From: Candidatus Stackebrandtia excrementipullorum
GTDB taxonomy: Bacteria > Actinomycetota > Actinomycetes > Mycobacteriales > Micromonosporaceae
Direction of reading: 5' to 3'
Length of the DNA stretch: 38,758 bases
Assembly: GCA_019113825.1 (NCBI GenBank)
Contig: DXGR01000117.1
Coordinates: 1 to 38,758, forward strand
The translations under genes and the position numbers were made by a program. The notes below the pieces were generated by a model that saw only the letters and a list, made by a program, of their open reading frames with translations, was not told where the DNA came from and did no database searches. Position 1 is the stretch's first letter, and each line of letters begins with the position of its first letter. This document shows positions 1 through 8,440 of this stretch, piece by piece.

Positions 1-37
1 CTTTGAGGACTGTCCACGATTGCCGGTCTGTGCGGGT

Positions 38-832
38 TCAGGGTGCCCGAAGAAACGCGGTAAGTGCTTCGACCCAGGCGTCGAAGGCATCCAGGTGTGC
101 ATCGTGCGACGCTCCGACGAGGTCAACGCGTGTGACGTCGTGTCCCCGGTCGACGAAACGGGTCTTCTGCTCCTCGGTGAACATGCCACCGTCGGCGTAA
201 ACCGCCAACGTCGGCGCCGCGACGCGTTCCCATTCGGCCCACCGTGGTCGGCCTACCGCCTCGATGGCGGACTGCATCACGTCCGCGTCGAAACGTGGGC
301 GCAGACCGTCGGCATCCTTCACCATGTCGTCCACCCAGGCCCGCGTCAACGGACTGTCGCCGAGCGCATCGAGCGCCGCCTGCCGATCCGGGAACGGCAC
401 CTTCCAGGAGCGAAAATAGTCACCTATCGCAGCGTGTTCGTCAGGTGTGCCGCCACCTTCGTTGCCTTCAAGGAGCACGAGTTTTCGGACCAGGTCGGTA
501 CGGGCCGCGGCGACCAGCATTGCCGTGTGGGCACCCATGGACTGTCCGATAAGGTCCACCGGGGACGTGGTCTCGGTGCCGATGACGTTCACGACGTCCT
601 CGACGAAGGCTTCTCGGGACGTGTCGGTGGGGTTGCGGGTACTCAAACCGTGTCCGCGTTGATCGATCAGGATGACCCGACGACCGGCCAGGGCACGTGC
701 CGTCGGCAGAAGCTCGCGACCGGAACCGGCCAGCCCGTGAAGAATGACGGCCGTGGGACCTGCACCGGAAAGCACCGTGTACGAGATCGTCGTCCCGTCG
801 GCCGTTTGCAGGTAGCGTCGCGTCTCCGTCAT
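38..832 (-). CDS. alpha/beta-fold hydrolase
   Basis: A 264-residue single-domain alpha/beta hydrolase, predicted cytoplasmic because no signal peptide or membrane segment is visible. The oxyanion-hole motif LHGLAGSG is near residues 31-38. The nucleophile elbow GQSMG places the serine near residue 98. The catalytic histidine is probably H243 in GASHDAHLD close to the C-terminus, and the acid should be in the YADGG/TRVDL region. Length is normal for the family. The ATG is preceded by AGGAT five bases upstream. The substrate cannot be read from sequence; esterase, lactonase or haloperoxidase-like activity are all possible. It follows a GNAT gene on the same strand, but a strong hairpin lies between them, so it probably has its own promoter. 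Confidence 0.85.
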   Translation of the reverse strand: MTETRRYLQTADGTTISYTVLSGAGPTAVILHGLAGSGRELLPTARALAGRRVILIDQRGHGLSTRNPTDTSREAFVEDVVNVIGTETTSPVDLIGQSMGAHTAMLVAAARTDLVRKLVLLEGNEGGGTPDEHAAIGDYFRSWKVPFPDRQAALDALGDSPLTRAWVDDMVKDADGLRPRFDADVMQSAIEAVGRPRWAEWERVAAPTLAVYADGGMFTEEQKTRFVDRGHDVTRVDLVGASHDAHLDAFDAWVEALTAFLRAP

Positions 833-914
833 GGCGCGATCCTACAAACGGCCGATGGCGCAACCGAAAACCCCGTCCGCGTGGGCGCCGACTCTCCCCC
901 CCTCGCGGGGAAGC

Positions 915-939
915 CCGCGGGCCTGTGGGGCTCCCGCGG
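915..939 (-). terminator. hairpin terminator after the GNAT gene
   Basis: Perfect 7-bp inverted repeat CCGCGGG/CCCGCGG with an 11-base loop, starting 4 bases beyond the stop codon of the acetyltransferase gene on the minus strand. There is no U-tract, as is common in high-GC actinobacteria. Confidence 0.5.
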
Positions 940-942
940 TGA

Positions 943-1533
943 CTACGCGTACGCCCTGCCTTTACCGGAGTTCCCGGGCTCGGCGATGGTGAAACACAAC
1001 CGGAGGTCCGTTTCTTCGATCATGTTCACCTGCTGCGTGAACTCCTCGTTGGTGACGAACAATGTGCGCGTGAACGTCCACTCGTGTGACAGCCAACGAC
1101 GGAGTTCGTCCAACAGCGTGCGGTCGGTGCGGGCCGCCAGCTCGGACTTTCTCACCCAAAAGTAGACCACCGCGTCGTAATCGTTCCACTGTCTACCATC
1201 AACGGCGGAAATCGTGGCGGAGGCGAACATGCGGGAGTCGGTCGGGACGATGTACACGCACCCCAGGCAGCGGGTACCTGCCGCGTCGATGACGGTATAG
1301 GTGAAGGTGGAGCGCGCATCGTGCCGCTTTTCGAGTCCTTCCAGGTCTTTGCGGTTGGCTTCGACCGTGAAATCGTCTTCCGGCCACGACGATTGCTCCC
1401 ACTTGCGCAGGAACTCTCTGCTTTCCATGACGGCCGCGTAGTCGATCTCCGCGTCGTCGGCCGTGATCGGACGCAAAACGAAAGCATCCGTTGTCAAGCC
1501 GTCGGGTACGTCGGTCATGTCCGTGAAGCTCAT
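943..1533 (-). CDS. GNAT-family N-acetyltransferase
   Basis: A 196-residue protein resembling the GNAT superfamily: an N-terminal segment TDAFVLRPITADDAEIDYAAVM typical of the beta-1/alpha-1 region, then a central TYTVIDAAGTRCLGCVYIVP strand pair. The usual acetyl-CoA loop Q/R-x-x-G-x-G/A is not obvious, so the enzymatic assignment is tentative. The start was set at the ATG at 1533 because AGGAGG lies seven bases upstream. The frame stays open to 1638, but the extra 35 residues are low-complexity and no ribosome site precedes them. Substrate unknown. Confidence 0.65.
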   Translation of the reverse strand: MSFTDMTDVPDGLTTDAFVLRPITADDAEIDYAAVMESREFLRKWEQSSWPEDDFTVEANRKDLEGLEKRHDARSTFTYTVIDAAGTRCLGCVYIVPTDSRMFASATISAVDGRQWNDYDAVVYFWVRKSELAARTDRTLLDELRRWLSHEWTFTRTLFVTNEEFTQQVNMIEETDLRLCFTIAEPGNSGKGRAYA

Positions 1534-1885
1534 GGTTTCCTCCTGCAGGTCAGTCGGCTTCAGCGTAGAGACGGAGCCGGCGGTTGTAATCTCGTTTTCT
1601 TCTCGACACGAACCGTGACCGGAGACCGAACCGTTCATGTATCACCGTCGACGTCGTGTTGACGGTGCGAAGGCGGTCCGGTACGTTTCCATGCGCATGA
1701 TCATCCCGGCACGGTGATCGGCGACAACGGGACTTTCAGCCGTGGTTCTCGTTGTGCCCCTTGCCCGATCCGCTCGCTTCGAGTAGCGCCCGTTATGGAA
1801 TTCATGTGCCCATCACGCTCAACATCCCGAACCCGCCCGATCCGTCGGCATCGGTGTGGTCCGTCCCAAAGTTTTGTAGAGGCTC

Positions 1886-2446
1886 GTGATGTTTGACAAA
1901 TGTCGAGCGGCGCTCGTGCTGGGGGCGGTGTTGTTCGCCGGCGGCTGCCCTGTTCTGCCGGGTGAGGACTTCTACGATGTCGGCATTGCGAAAGTGGGGG
2001 ACGCCTATCACCTGTACGCGCCGATGTGCGACGGGGAAAGCCTGGACGGCGTCGAGGTGACGACGGAGAGCGCGAATCCCGCCGACCCCGACACCTGGTC
2101 CACCACCCGGTACTGGGCGGTGGACCAGGCGATCGACCAATCCACCAAAGAAGGTTGGATCGAACTGGGAGCCGATGACGATTTTGCCGTCGTCACGGTG
2201 GAGGGAGCACACACGACGCATTGGCCGGAGTTCTTCTCCTTGACGCTTTACCAGTGGGACGGGCCGGAGAGGTTCACGACCAGCGCCACGGTCATGATGG
2301 ATGTTCCGATGCCCGAATACCCCGCCGACGCGGATATCACCACCATTGACCACTTCTTCGACAATCCACATGATCGGAACGAAGGAGCCCCTATGAGTCC
2401 GCTGGAGATGCGTTACCTCATGGGATGTGCCAGGCAATACCTGTGA
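1886..2446 (+). CDS. putative secreted lipoprotein of unknown function
   Basis: A 186-residue protein starting GTG-ATG (the second codon at 1889 is an equally good start). The N-terminus is a short basic stretch and hydrophobic core ending LFAGGCP, a lipobox with the cysteine near residue 21, so the product is probably a lipid-anchored extracytoplasmic protein. The remainder is acidic, with aromatic and Asp/Glu-rich segments and no domain I recognise. It ends just before a strong bidirectional hairpin shared with the convergent TetR gene. The opposite strand is also open across this region, but that translation is Arg/His/Val-rich and lacks a recognisable fold, whereas this frame has a clean signal sequence. 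Confidence 0.7.
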   Translation: MMFDKCRAALVLGAVLFAGGCPVLPGEDFYDVGIAKVGDAYHLYAPMCDGESLDGVEVTTESANPADPDTWSTTRYWAVDQAIDQSTKEGWIELGADDDFAVVTVEGAHTTHWPEFFSLTLYQWDGPERFTTSATVMMDVPMPEYPADADITTIDHFFDNPHDRNEGAPMSPLEMRYLMGCARQYL

Positions 2447-2488
2447 CCCGGTGTTGACCGGCGAGGATCGTGTCTCTCATCGCGGACG

Positions 2489-2520
2489 CGGCCCCTGTCG
2501 GCGCATGCCGACGGGGGCCG
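2489..2520. terminator. bidirectional hairpin terminator
   Basis: A 14-bp stem (CGGCCCCTGTCGGC paired with GCCGACGGGGGCCG, one T-G wobble) with a GCAT loop between two convergent genes, the lipoprotein and the TetR regulator. It would fold in either transcript. Confidence 0.7.
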
Positions 2521-2600
2521 TTCCGTGGGATGAACGTTTGCCGCTGCACCCGCGAATCTTGTTGACGCGTGGGGTGAGGAGCCCGAGGCGCCGGCCGGGA

Positions 2601-3257
2601 TCATGATGGAGTCGGCGATCCTTCCGTGAAGGCGGTTGTTTGTTCCGCGGTATTCCGGTGGACGACGGTTGCGCCATGGTCGACGAATGACCGTGAACTC
2701 GTCGGGGTTAAGCCCATGTCGGGTGTGCGTCCGAAGAGGGCGATAAAGATCCGTTCGATCCTGGCGTGGTCGACGTGGTCGGGGTCTATGAGGTGGCGAA
2801 GCATCAGGCCTTCGCCCAGCGCGCTCCAGGCGACGGCCTGATCGGTGGACGCCGTACGGTCCCCGTCTGCGGTGTTGGCCTCGTCGATTCTGCGGTATCG
2901 CGCTGCGAACTGCTCGCGGAGTTCGGGCTTCTCGCGAACGACGTAGAGCAGTGCCTCCAGCGCCAGCAGTCCCCAGTCCGGATCGAATGCGGCCGTGGCG
3001 TTTCGGGGTTGTTCGTCGTCGGTGGCGACGCTGTCGTTGATGTGCCGGTCCAACACCGCGAGGAACAGATCTTCCTTGCCGGCGAAGTTGGCGTAGACGG
3101 CTCCCTTGGTGAACCCGGCCGATCGCGCGATGTCGGTGATCGAGGCGCCCCTGAGACCGCGTCGGGCGAACGACTCGCGTGCCGCATCGAGCAACCGTTC
3201 GCGGGTCTGTGCCTGGCTTTCGGCCCGGCTTTTCGGTTCGTCCATCGGCCCCACCAT
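2601..3257 (-). CDS. TetR-family transcriptional repressor
   Basis: A 218-residue TetR regulator. The N-terminal three-helix DNA-binding domain spans about residues 15-65, with the recognition region ITDIARSAGFTKGAVYANFAGKEDLFLAV. The divergent ligand-binding domain follows (WGLLALEALLYVVREKPELREQF, as in the AcrR-like group). ATG is at 3257; an internal ATG at 3245 preceded by GGTGGGG is an alternative start. It is divergent from an MFS exporter, and the 78-bp gap holds two abutting 18-bp operators. I infer that it represses both genes and is released by a substrate of the transporter. The C-terminal 30 residues are Ser/Thr-rich and look disordered. Confidence 0.9.
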   Translation of the reverse strand: MVGPMDEPKSRAESQAQTRERLLDAARESFARRGLRGASITDIARSAGFTKGAVYANFAGKEDLFLAVLDRHINDSVATDDEQPRNATAAFDPDWGLLALEALLYVVREKPELREQFAARYRRIDEANTADGDRTASTDQAVAWSALGEGLMLRHLIDPDHVDHARIERIFIALFGRTPDMGLTPTSSRSFVDHGATVVHRNTAEQTTAFTEGSPTPS

Positions 3258-3265
3258 AGCAGTTC

Positions 3266-3301
3266 GAATACTCTGTAGTATCCAGATACCCTACGGTATC
3301 T
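3266..3301. promoter_or_regulatory. tandem pair of 18-bp TetR operators
   Basis: Two inverted repeats of identical architecture lie exactly end to end. Site 1 (3266-3283) is GAATACT-CTGT-AGTATCC, with one mismatched pair. Site 2 (3284-3301) is AGATACC-CTAC-GGTATCT, with perfect 7-bp arms. Both have 7-bp arms, a 4-bp centre and the common core ATAC...GTAT. They lie between the divergent tetR and MFS starts, 9 bp from the tetR start codon and 35 bp from the MFS start. Confidence 0.75.
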
Positions 3302-3335
3302 GAAGTGTGTTCGCCTGTCGTCAACGGAGGTTTCC

Positions 3336-4607
3336 GTGATCATCAAAAGTCCCCTACGGCCGCTACACACAACCGCGGTCCGTCGCTTGTGGGCGGGACA
3401 GGCCGTGGCGTTGTTCGGCGCCGAACTGCACCTCGTCGTCATAGCCTGGCTTGCCCTGGAAATCACCGGTTCCGGCTTGGCCCTGGGCACGGTCCTGGTC
3501 GCCGGGGTGCTTCCGCGCACCGTCTTCACGCTCCTGGGCGGCGTCCTTGCCGACCGCATGGGACATCGGCCGGTCCTGTTGTCGTGCAACCTTCTGCGAG
3601 CCGTCGTGGTCATGGCTCTCGCCATCGTCGTCGCCGGTGGACACCTTCGGCTATGGCACCTCTACATCGTCGGTACCGTGCTCGGAACGCTGACGTCGTT
3701 CTATGCGCCGGCACTGTTCAGCGCGATCCCGCGCGAATGTCGGCAGGGGGACGTGCGTGCCGCGAACGCGCTCATCCGAGGCACTGCGGAGGCGGTCGGA
3801 GTCGTCGGACCCGTACTCGGTGGCTTCATCGTCGCCGTCGCCGGGACCGTACCGGCGGTCTGGATGACCGGCGCCTGTTACCTGCTGTCCGCGCTCCCGC
3901 TGACAATGCTGCAACGTGCACCTCGCACACATCCCGGCTTCACCGAAGGCGCCCCCAAGCAGCGCAAGTCCGTCCTCTCCGACATGGCCGGGTCCTTCGC
4001 CGTCGTCGCGCGCGATCGGTTTCTTCGTCGGGTTCTGCTGTTCGTTTCCATCGCCGGTTTGACGTTGACCGGGCCGATCACCGTCGGTGTTCCCTGGTTG
4101 GCGCGGGAGACGTTCGGCTCCACCGCGATCGGTTTCGGGTTGCTGTTGTCGATGTGGACGGCCGGGACCCTCGTCGGAGTCACGGCATCGGGATCGCTGT
4201 CCCGCACGCCGCGCTGGCGCGTACTCGTCACGACCGTCTGTCTCGTGCTCGGAGTCTGCATGGTCGGCCTGGGGTTGGCCGACAACCTCACGACGGCTGC
4301 GGTGTGCCTGTTCGGCATGGGCACCGCCGCCGGCAGCTTCAACATCTTCCTGATGACGTGGCTGCAGCAGCGGGCTCCCACTGCGATGATCGGCCGCGTC
4401 ATGAGTATCGCCGAGTTCGCCGAGATCATCTCGACGCCCGTGTCGTTCCTCCTGGCGGGGGCCCTCCTCGACGTGTCGGTCGCATGGTTGTTCGGTGGAG
4501 CCGGGTTGCTCCTCGCGGTGGCTTCACTCGTCGTGGTCCTGTCCCGTGACGTACCCGATAGCGAACCCCGGACGACCGAGACGCGGGCACACGGCGGTGG
4601 TGGGTGA
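3336..4607 (+). CDS. MFS transporter, DHA3-like drug exporter
   Basis: A 423-residue polytopic membrane protein of the major facilitator superfamily, with 10 to 12 hydrophobic segments. The loop 2-3 signature appears as GGVLADRMGHRPVLLSCNLLRAVVV near residues 59-83, characteristic of the multidrug/enterobactin-exporter (DHA3) branch. GTG start at 3336 with ACGGAGG six bases upstream. It is transcribed away from the TetR gene over the tandem operators, so expression is probably substrate-induced. Likely role: proton-driven efflux of a hydrophobic toxic compound. The substrate is unknown. Confidence 0.88.
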   Translation: MIIKSPLRPLHTTAVRRLWAGQAVALFGAELHLVVIAWLALEITGSGLALGTVLVAGVLPRTVFTLLGGVLADRMGHRPVLLSCNLLRAVVVMALAIVVAGGHLRLWHLYIVGTVLGTLTSFYAPALFSAIPRECRQGDVRAANALIRGTAEAVGVVGPVLGGFIVAVAGTVPAVWMTGACYLLSALPLTMLQRAPRTHPGFTEGAPKQRKSVLSDMAGSFAVVARDRFLRRVLLFVSIAGLTLTGPITVGVPWLARETFGSTAIGFGLLLSMWTAGTLVGVTASGSLSRTPRWRVLVTTVCLVLGVCMVGLGLADNLTTAAVCLFGMGTAAGSFNIFLMTWLQQRAPTAMIGRVMSIAEFAEIISTPVSFLLAGALLDVSVAWLFGGAGLLLAVASLVVVLSRDVPDSEPRTTETRAHGGGG

Positions 4608-4674
4608 GTAGCGCGGCATATGTCGCTCGACGTGCGGCCGCGCGGCTTCCGAACGATCGGCGATGTATAAACAA

Positions 4675-4703
4675 TTGGACCTCACATATATATGCGTTAT
4701 CCT
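4675..4703 (+). promoter_or_regulatory. leaderless promoter with internal palindrome, padR operon
   Basis: The -35 TTGGAC (4675-4680), a 17-bp spacer and the -10 TATCCT (4698-4703) precede the padR ATG at 4710 by six bases, so transcription should begin at or within a base or two of the start codon. The spacer contains the palindrome CATATATATG (4685-4694), an AT-rich site in otherwise GC-rich DNA and a plausible autorepressor binding site. Confidence 0.6.
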
Positions 4704-4709
4704 ATAGCC

Positions 4710-5252
4710 ATGTCACTACGACACGCGATCCTGGGGCTCCTGTCGATCCAACCGATGAGCGGGTACTTCCTGAAGAAGGTCATCGACCAGAGCATCAGCC
4801 ACTTCTGGGTAGCCGACCAGTCGCAGATCTACCGGACCCTGGCGGCCCTCGTCGACGACGGCCTGGCATCACGTCACACCGTGGTCCAGGAAGACCGTCC
4901 CAACCTGCACCTTCACGAACCCACCCGGGAAGGACTGGCCGAGCTGGACAGATGGCTCGAAGAGCCTGCAAAACCACCACCGGCGCGTGACCCTTTCCTC
5001 GTTCGGCTGTTTTTCGCCGACCGCATGTCGCCGGAGGGCATACGTCGCCTGCTGGACACGCGACGCGACGAGACCGCCGGGCACCTTGCCGCGTTGGAGG
5101 CCGTCACGATGCCGAAAGCAGTGCCGGAAACCGTCACCGCGCTTGGATACGCCTTGCGAAAGGCGGCGCTCGACAACGGCATCGCCGAGGCCAGGGCGGA
5201 ACTGGAGTGGTTGGACGAGACCCGAAAAACCGTCGAACGGATGACGTCATGA
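4710..5252 (+). CDS. PadR-family transcriptional regulator
   Basis: A 180-residue PadR regulator. The winged-helix domain covers about residues 1-75 (SLRHAILGLLSIQPMSGYFLKKVID, then SQIYRTLAALVDDGLASRHTV with the wing before PNLHLHEPTREGLAELDRWLEEP). A C-terminal dimerisation region of the Vir_act_alpha_C type follows. The start at 4710 rather than the in-frame ATG at 4692 is chosen from homologue-like spacing and because 4692 lies inside the promoter spacer. The stop codon overlaps the next start as ATGA, so it is translationally coupled to the serine hydrolase downstream. Confidence 0.9.
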   Translation: MSLRHAILGLLSIQPMSGYFLKKVIDQSISHFWVADQSQIYRTLAALVDDGLASRHTVVQEDRPNLHLHEPTREGLAELDRWLEEPAKPPPARDPFLVRLFFADRMSPEGIRRLLDTRRDETAGHLAALEAVTMPKAVPETVTALGYALRKAALDNGIAEARAELEWLDETRKTVERMTS

Positions 5253-6316
5253 CCGATACGGATCGGCACCAACAGGACGGTCGACTCGACCGAATCGCCG
5301 CCCGCTACGCGACGAAGCGGAGCGTGTCGGCGATGAGCTTCACGATCGAACAGCCCTCCACGGGGTTTTCATGGGGATACGGGGATACGGACCGGCCGTT
5401 CTTCATCGCGAGCATCACCAAGCTCTATACCGTCGCCCTGATCATGCAACTGCGTGACGAAGGCGCCTTCACTCTGGACACACCCGCCGCCGACCTTCTC
5501 GGGCCGGAAACGATGCGGGGCCTGGTCGTCCACGACGGCCGCGATCACGGTTCGGCGATCACGGTGCGGCACCTGTTGTCCCACACCTCCGGCGTGCCGG
5601 ACTACTTCGAACAGCGAGGCGTCGACGGCGGCACGTTCCTGGAGCAGATGATCGCCGGAGACGCCGCCTCGACGTTCGAGGACTATATGGAGTCGGTTCG
5701 GGCCATGCGAAGCCGGTTTGTTCCCGGTGACGCTGGCAGGGCGCAGTACTGCGACACGAACTATCAGCTCCTCGGCCGTATCGTTGAGGCGGTCACATCG
5801 GACGGTTTCGAGCATCGACTGCGCAGTCGGATCCTTCGGCCGCTCGCTCTCGACGCGACATGGCTGTTCACACCGGACACCCTCGACCGGTACGACGAGG
5901 TCATACCGCCGATGCACGGGTCGAAGACGTTGCGGATCCCTCAACGGATCGCGTCGTTTCCTCCAGACGGCGCAGTGGTCTCGACCCCGAACGACCAGGT
6001 TCGATTCCTGCGCGCCTTCATGGGGGGCGAACTTTTCCCGAAGTCGTACCTCCCCGAAATGGCCACGGGGTGGAAGTCGGTGTTCTCGAAGATGGTGCCG
6101 ATCCAGTACGGCATCGGTCTGATGCGGTATCGAACACCGCGTTGGCAGTCACCGTTGACGCCGTTGCCCGAGATGATCGGTCACGCCGGCGCTTTCGGAA
6201 ACGTACTGTTCCACATGCCCGAACGCGACCTGTACATCTCGGGGACCGTCAATCAGATGCGCCCACGGGGATTGCCGTACCCGATCATGCTGAGGCTGGT
6301 GTCCCAGATCGCATGA
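5249..6316 (+). CDS. serine hydrolase, class C beta-lactamase/DD-peptidase family
   Basis: A 355-residue member of the beta-lactamase-related (PF00144) family. The catalytic SxxK is S55-I-T-K58 in FIASITKLYT. The second motif appears as Y167-C-D169 in QYCDTNYQLLGR, where Y-x-N is more usual. The third motif is probably GHAGAFGN, the HxG form seen in esterase-like members. HLLSHTSGVPDYF is the conserved family segment. No signal peptide is visible, so it is probably a cytoplasmic esterase or peptidase rather than a cell-wall enzyme. The ATG overlaps the padR stop by four bases, implying that its level is set by PadR. Substrate unknown. Confidence 0.87.
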   Translation: MTDTDRHQQDGRLDRIAARYATKRSVSAMSFTIEQPSTGFSWGYGDTDRPFFIASITKLYTVALIMQLRDEGAFTLDTPAADLLGPETMRGLVVHDGRDHGSAITVRHLLSHTSGVPDYFEQRGVDGGTFLEQMIAGDAASTFEDYMESVRAMRSRFVPGDAGRAQYCDTNYQLLGRIVEAVTSDGFEHRLRSRILRPLALDATWLFTPDTLDRYDEVIPPMHGSKTLRIPQRIASFPPDGAVVSTPNDQVRFLRAFMGGELFPKSYLPEMATGWKSVFSKMVPIQYGIGLMRYRTPRWQSPLTPLPEMIGHAGAFGNVLFHMPERDLYISGTVNQMRPRGLPYPIMLRLVSQIA

Positions 6317-6659
6317 GCAACGCGATATTCCGCTGCGGTGCCTTCTCCGGCCGGGGACCGCCAAACGCCGACCGGCCACGGTTGTTCCGTCGATGAGTGC
6401 CTTGGCGTGATGAGACGCCGAAGTCTGTGACGTGCTGTTCTGTTGAACGGTGTTGGCGAGGCTTTCACGACGCGCTGTCGAAGTACGAGCATCTTCTCGA
6501 CCCGGCAATCCGTCCGCTCGAACGGTCGCTCACCACAACCTGGTTCACAAGCTGTTTCTCGGCGCTCGACGATCACGTCGTGCGCTCCCCGAAACGGGAC
6601 GGTGCCGGTGCCGGTGCCGGTGCCGGTGCGAGCGTTCAGGGTGAAGACGACCGCGACCG
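6317..6659. other. intergenic, no recognised gene
   Basis: This 343-bp stretch lies between the convergent serine hydrolase and sigma factor genes. Frames are open on both strands but give Arg/Ser-rich, motif-free translations without ribosome sites. It contains a short hexanucleotide repeat, described separately, and no recognisable transposon remnant. Confidence 0.5.
6601..6630. repeat. hexanucleotide microsatellite (GGTGCC)n
   Basis: Four perfect GGTGCC units (6601-6624) followed by GGTGCG. The unit is six bases, so changes in copy number would not shift a reading frame; in one frame it reads as Gly-Ala repeats, but no supported gene crosses it. Confidence 0.85.
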
Positions 6660-7862
6660 TTATGCGTCGGGAGGCCCCGAGACGTGCGAGTTCAGTCTCG
6701 CGGCCTGTTTGATCAGGTGGTGTCGTTCGGCAATCGTGGGTGCCTTGGACGCGGCAGCCGTGTACAGGCGCGCCGCCTCCACGCGGTCCGCGGCCCGCTC
6801 GTGCAGATAAGCGGCCACCGCATCTCTGCGTGGCACCGACGCGTCAACGTCGGCAAGAGCTGCCAGGCCCGATCGGGGGCCGTCGACGTGTCCGACCGCG
6901 ACAGCTCGATTCATCCGTACCACCGGGCTGTCCGCCAACCGGGTCAGCTCGTCGTACCACTGGAGGATCTGCGGCCAGTCGGTCTCGTGGGGATCGGCTG
7001 CGTCGTCGTGGAGAGCCGCGATCGCCGCCTGCGCCTGATACGGGCCGAGCCGATCGGTCGCCAACGCGTGTTGCAGGATCGCGACGGCTTCGGTGATCAT
7101 CTGTGTGTCCCACAGTGATCTGTCCTGTTCATCCAACGGGATCAGTTCACCCGTCGGCGACCATCGCGCCGTCTGTCGGGCGTGGTGTAGCAGCATCAAC
7201 GCCAACAGGCCCGCCACCTCGGGGTCGCCGACGGACTCGTTGAGTTGCCGTGTCAGACGAATGGCCTCGGCGGCCAGATTGATCTGTCCGGTGAATCCCT
7301 CGTTGAAGATGAGGTACAGCACGGCCAGCACGGCACCGATATCGCCCGGCCGGTCGAACCCGGCGCCGGTGACGGTCCGTTTGGCACGGGAAATCCGTTG
7401 CGCCATCGTTGTCTCCGGCACCATGAACGCCTGTGCGATCTGGGCGGTCGTCAACCCGCCGACCGCACGCAGGGTCAGTGCGACCGCCGAGGCCGTCGTC
7501 AGTGACGGATGGCAGCACCGGCTCAACAGAAGCAACGTGTCGTCGGCCTGTTCGATCGGGCCGGGAGGAGGTTCCCGGTGGAGGCGATCCTCCCGGCGGT
7601 GGCGGGCGGTGTCCGACCGGTAGACGTCGATCAGCTTACGACCGGCAACTCTGATCAGCCAGCCCTTCGGATCGTCGGGCATCGCGTCGGGCCAGACGCG
7701 GAGGGCTTCGATCAGCGTCTCCTGGACGGCGTCTTCGGCCGCCGCGAAATCGGCTCCGCGACGGACGAGGACACCGAGAACTTGAGGGGCCAACATTGAG
7801 GCCGTTGTTGCGTGATGTGGTGTCCCGAAGGTTCCCCGTGGTGTTGTCGAAGGGTCTGTCAT
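6660..7862 (-). CDS. ECF42-type RNA polymerase sigma factor with C-terminal TPR-like extension
   Basis: A 400-residue extracytoplasmic-function sigma factor. Region 2 is about residues 20-90 (LAPQVLGVLVRRGADFAAAEDAVQETLIEAL to GWLIRVAGRKLIDVYRSD). Region 4 is about 115-170 (TLRAVGGLTTAQIAQAFMVPETTMAQRISRAKRTV). It then continues for more than 200 residues with the DUF6596/TPR-like region (IFNEGFTGQ...; GPYQAQAAIAALHDDA...DWPQILQWYDEL; NRAVAVG...). This long extension defines the ECF42 group, which normally lacks an anti-sigma factor and sits next to a DGPF-domain gene, as here. The ATG at 7862 is preferred; a GTG at 7907 is an alternative. The extension is thought to control activity in place of an anti-sigma factor. 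Confidence 0.9.
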   Translation of the reverse strand: MTDPSTTPRGTFGTPHHATTASMLAPQVLGVLVRRGADFAAAEDAVQETLIEALRVWPDAMPDDPKGWLIRVAGRKLIDVYRSDTARHRREDRLHREPPPGPIEQADDTLLLLSRCCHPSLTTASAVALTLRAVGGLTTAQIAQAFMVPETTMAQRISRAKRTVTGAGFDRPGDIGAVLAVLYLIFNEGFTGQINLAAEAIRLTRQLNESVGDPEVAGLLALMLLHHARQTARWSPTGELIPLDEQDRSLWDTQMITEAVAILQHALATDRLGPYQAQAAIAALHDDAADPHETDWPQILQWYDELTRLADSPVVRMNRAVAVGHVDGPRSGLAALADVDASVPRRDAVAAYLHERAADRVEAARLYTAAASKAPTIAERHHLIKQAARLNSHVSGPPDA

Positions 7863-7977
7863 ACAACACCGGGGTGACGGATCGTCCCCGCCGTCACGTG
7901 TGGCCACCGTGACGGGGACTTGCCGAGAGCGGAATTCGCAGCCGGCTTGTGGCGCAACAGGTCACTCCTTCGTCTGT

Positions 7978-8391
7978 TCAGTCCGTGGTGGTGGGTGCGG
8001 CGGACAGGAAGGGCCGGACCTCGATCCACTCGTGGAGCGGTTCGCCACCCGCGCCGGGCGCCGACGACAGGAATGCGGCGGCTTCATGCGCCCGCTCCCG
8101 CGAATCGACGTCGATGATCATCCACCCCGCGATGAGGTCTTTCGTTTCGGGAAACGGTCCGTCCGTCACGGGGGGCCGCCCTTCACCGTCGTATCGGACG
8201 AACTCTCCGTCCGGGGCCAGGGCCTGACTGTCGACGTATTCGCCGCGCTCGCGCAGCGCGTCGGCGACGTGCTCCATGAAGGCGACGTGTGCGGTGACCT
8301 CTTCGGGCGTCCAGCGCTCCATCGGAAGGTCACTGCCGGGCCCGTGTTGAGGAACACCGCGGTAATGCTTCAGCAACAGGTATTTCGCCAT
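7978..8391 (-). CDS. DGPF/YCII-domain protein, partner of ECF42
   Basis: A 137-residue protein of the YCII-related (YciI-like) family with the diagnostic DGPF motif at DGPFPETKD and the family N-terminus MAKYLLLKHYRGVP. It folds as a small ferredoxin-like alpha/beta domain; the biochemical role of this family is not established. Start ATG with GGAG six bases upstream. It lies immediately upstream of the ECF42 sigma gene on the same strand (115-bp gap) and behind a promoter matching the one described for ECF42 sigma factors, so it is probably the direct target of that sigma factor. Confidence 0.9.
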   Translation of the reverse strand: MAKYLLLKHYRGVPQHGPGSDLPMERWTPEEVTAHVAFMEHVADALRERGEYVDSQALAPDGEFVRYDGEGRPPVTDGPFPETKDLIAGWMIIDVDSRERAHEAAAFLSSAPGAGGEPLHEWIEVRPFLSAAPTTTD

Positions 8392-8440
8392 CGTTTTCTC
8401 CGTTGTTCCGTGACGGCCATTGTGCCGTCCTCATCTTGAT

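Noticed and set aside
1802-2437. Long open frame on the minus strand opposite the lipoprotein gene
   Set aside because: Its translation is Arg/His/Val-rich with no motif or ribosome site, while the plus strand has a lipobox signal peptide and a terminator just past its stop.
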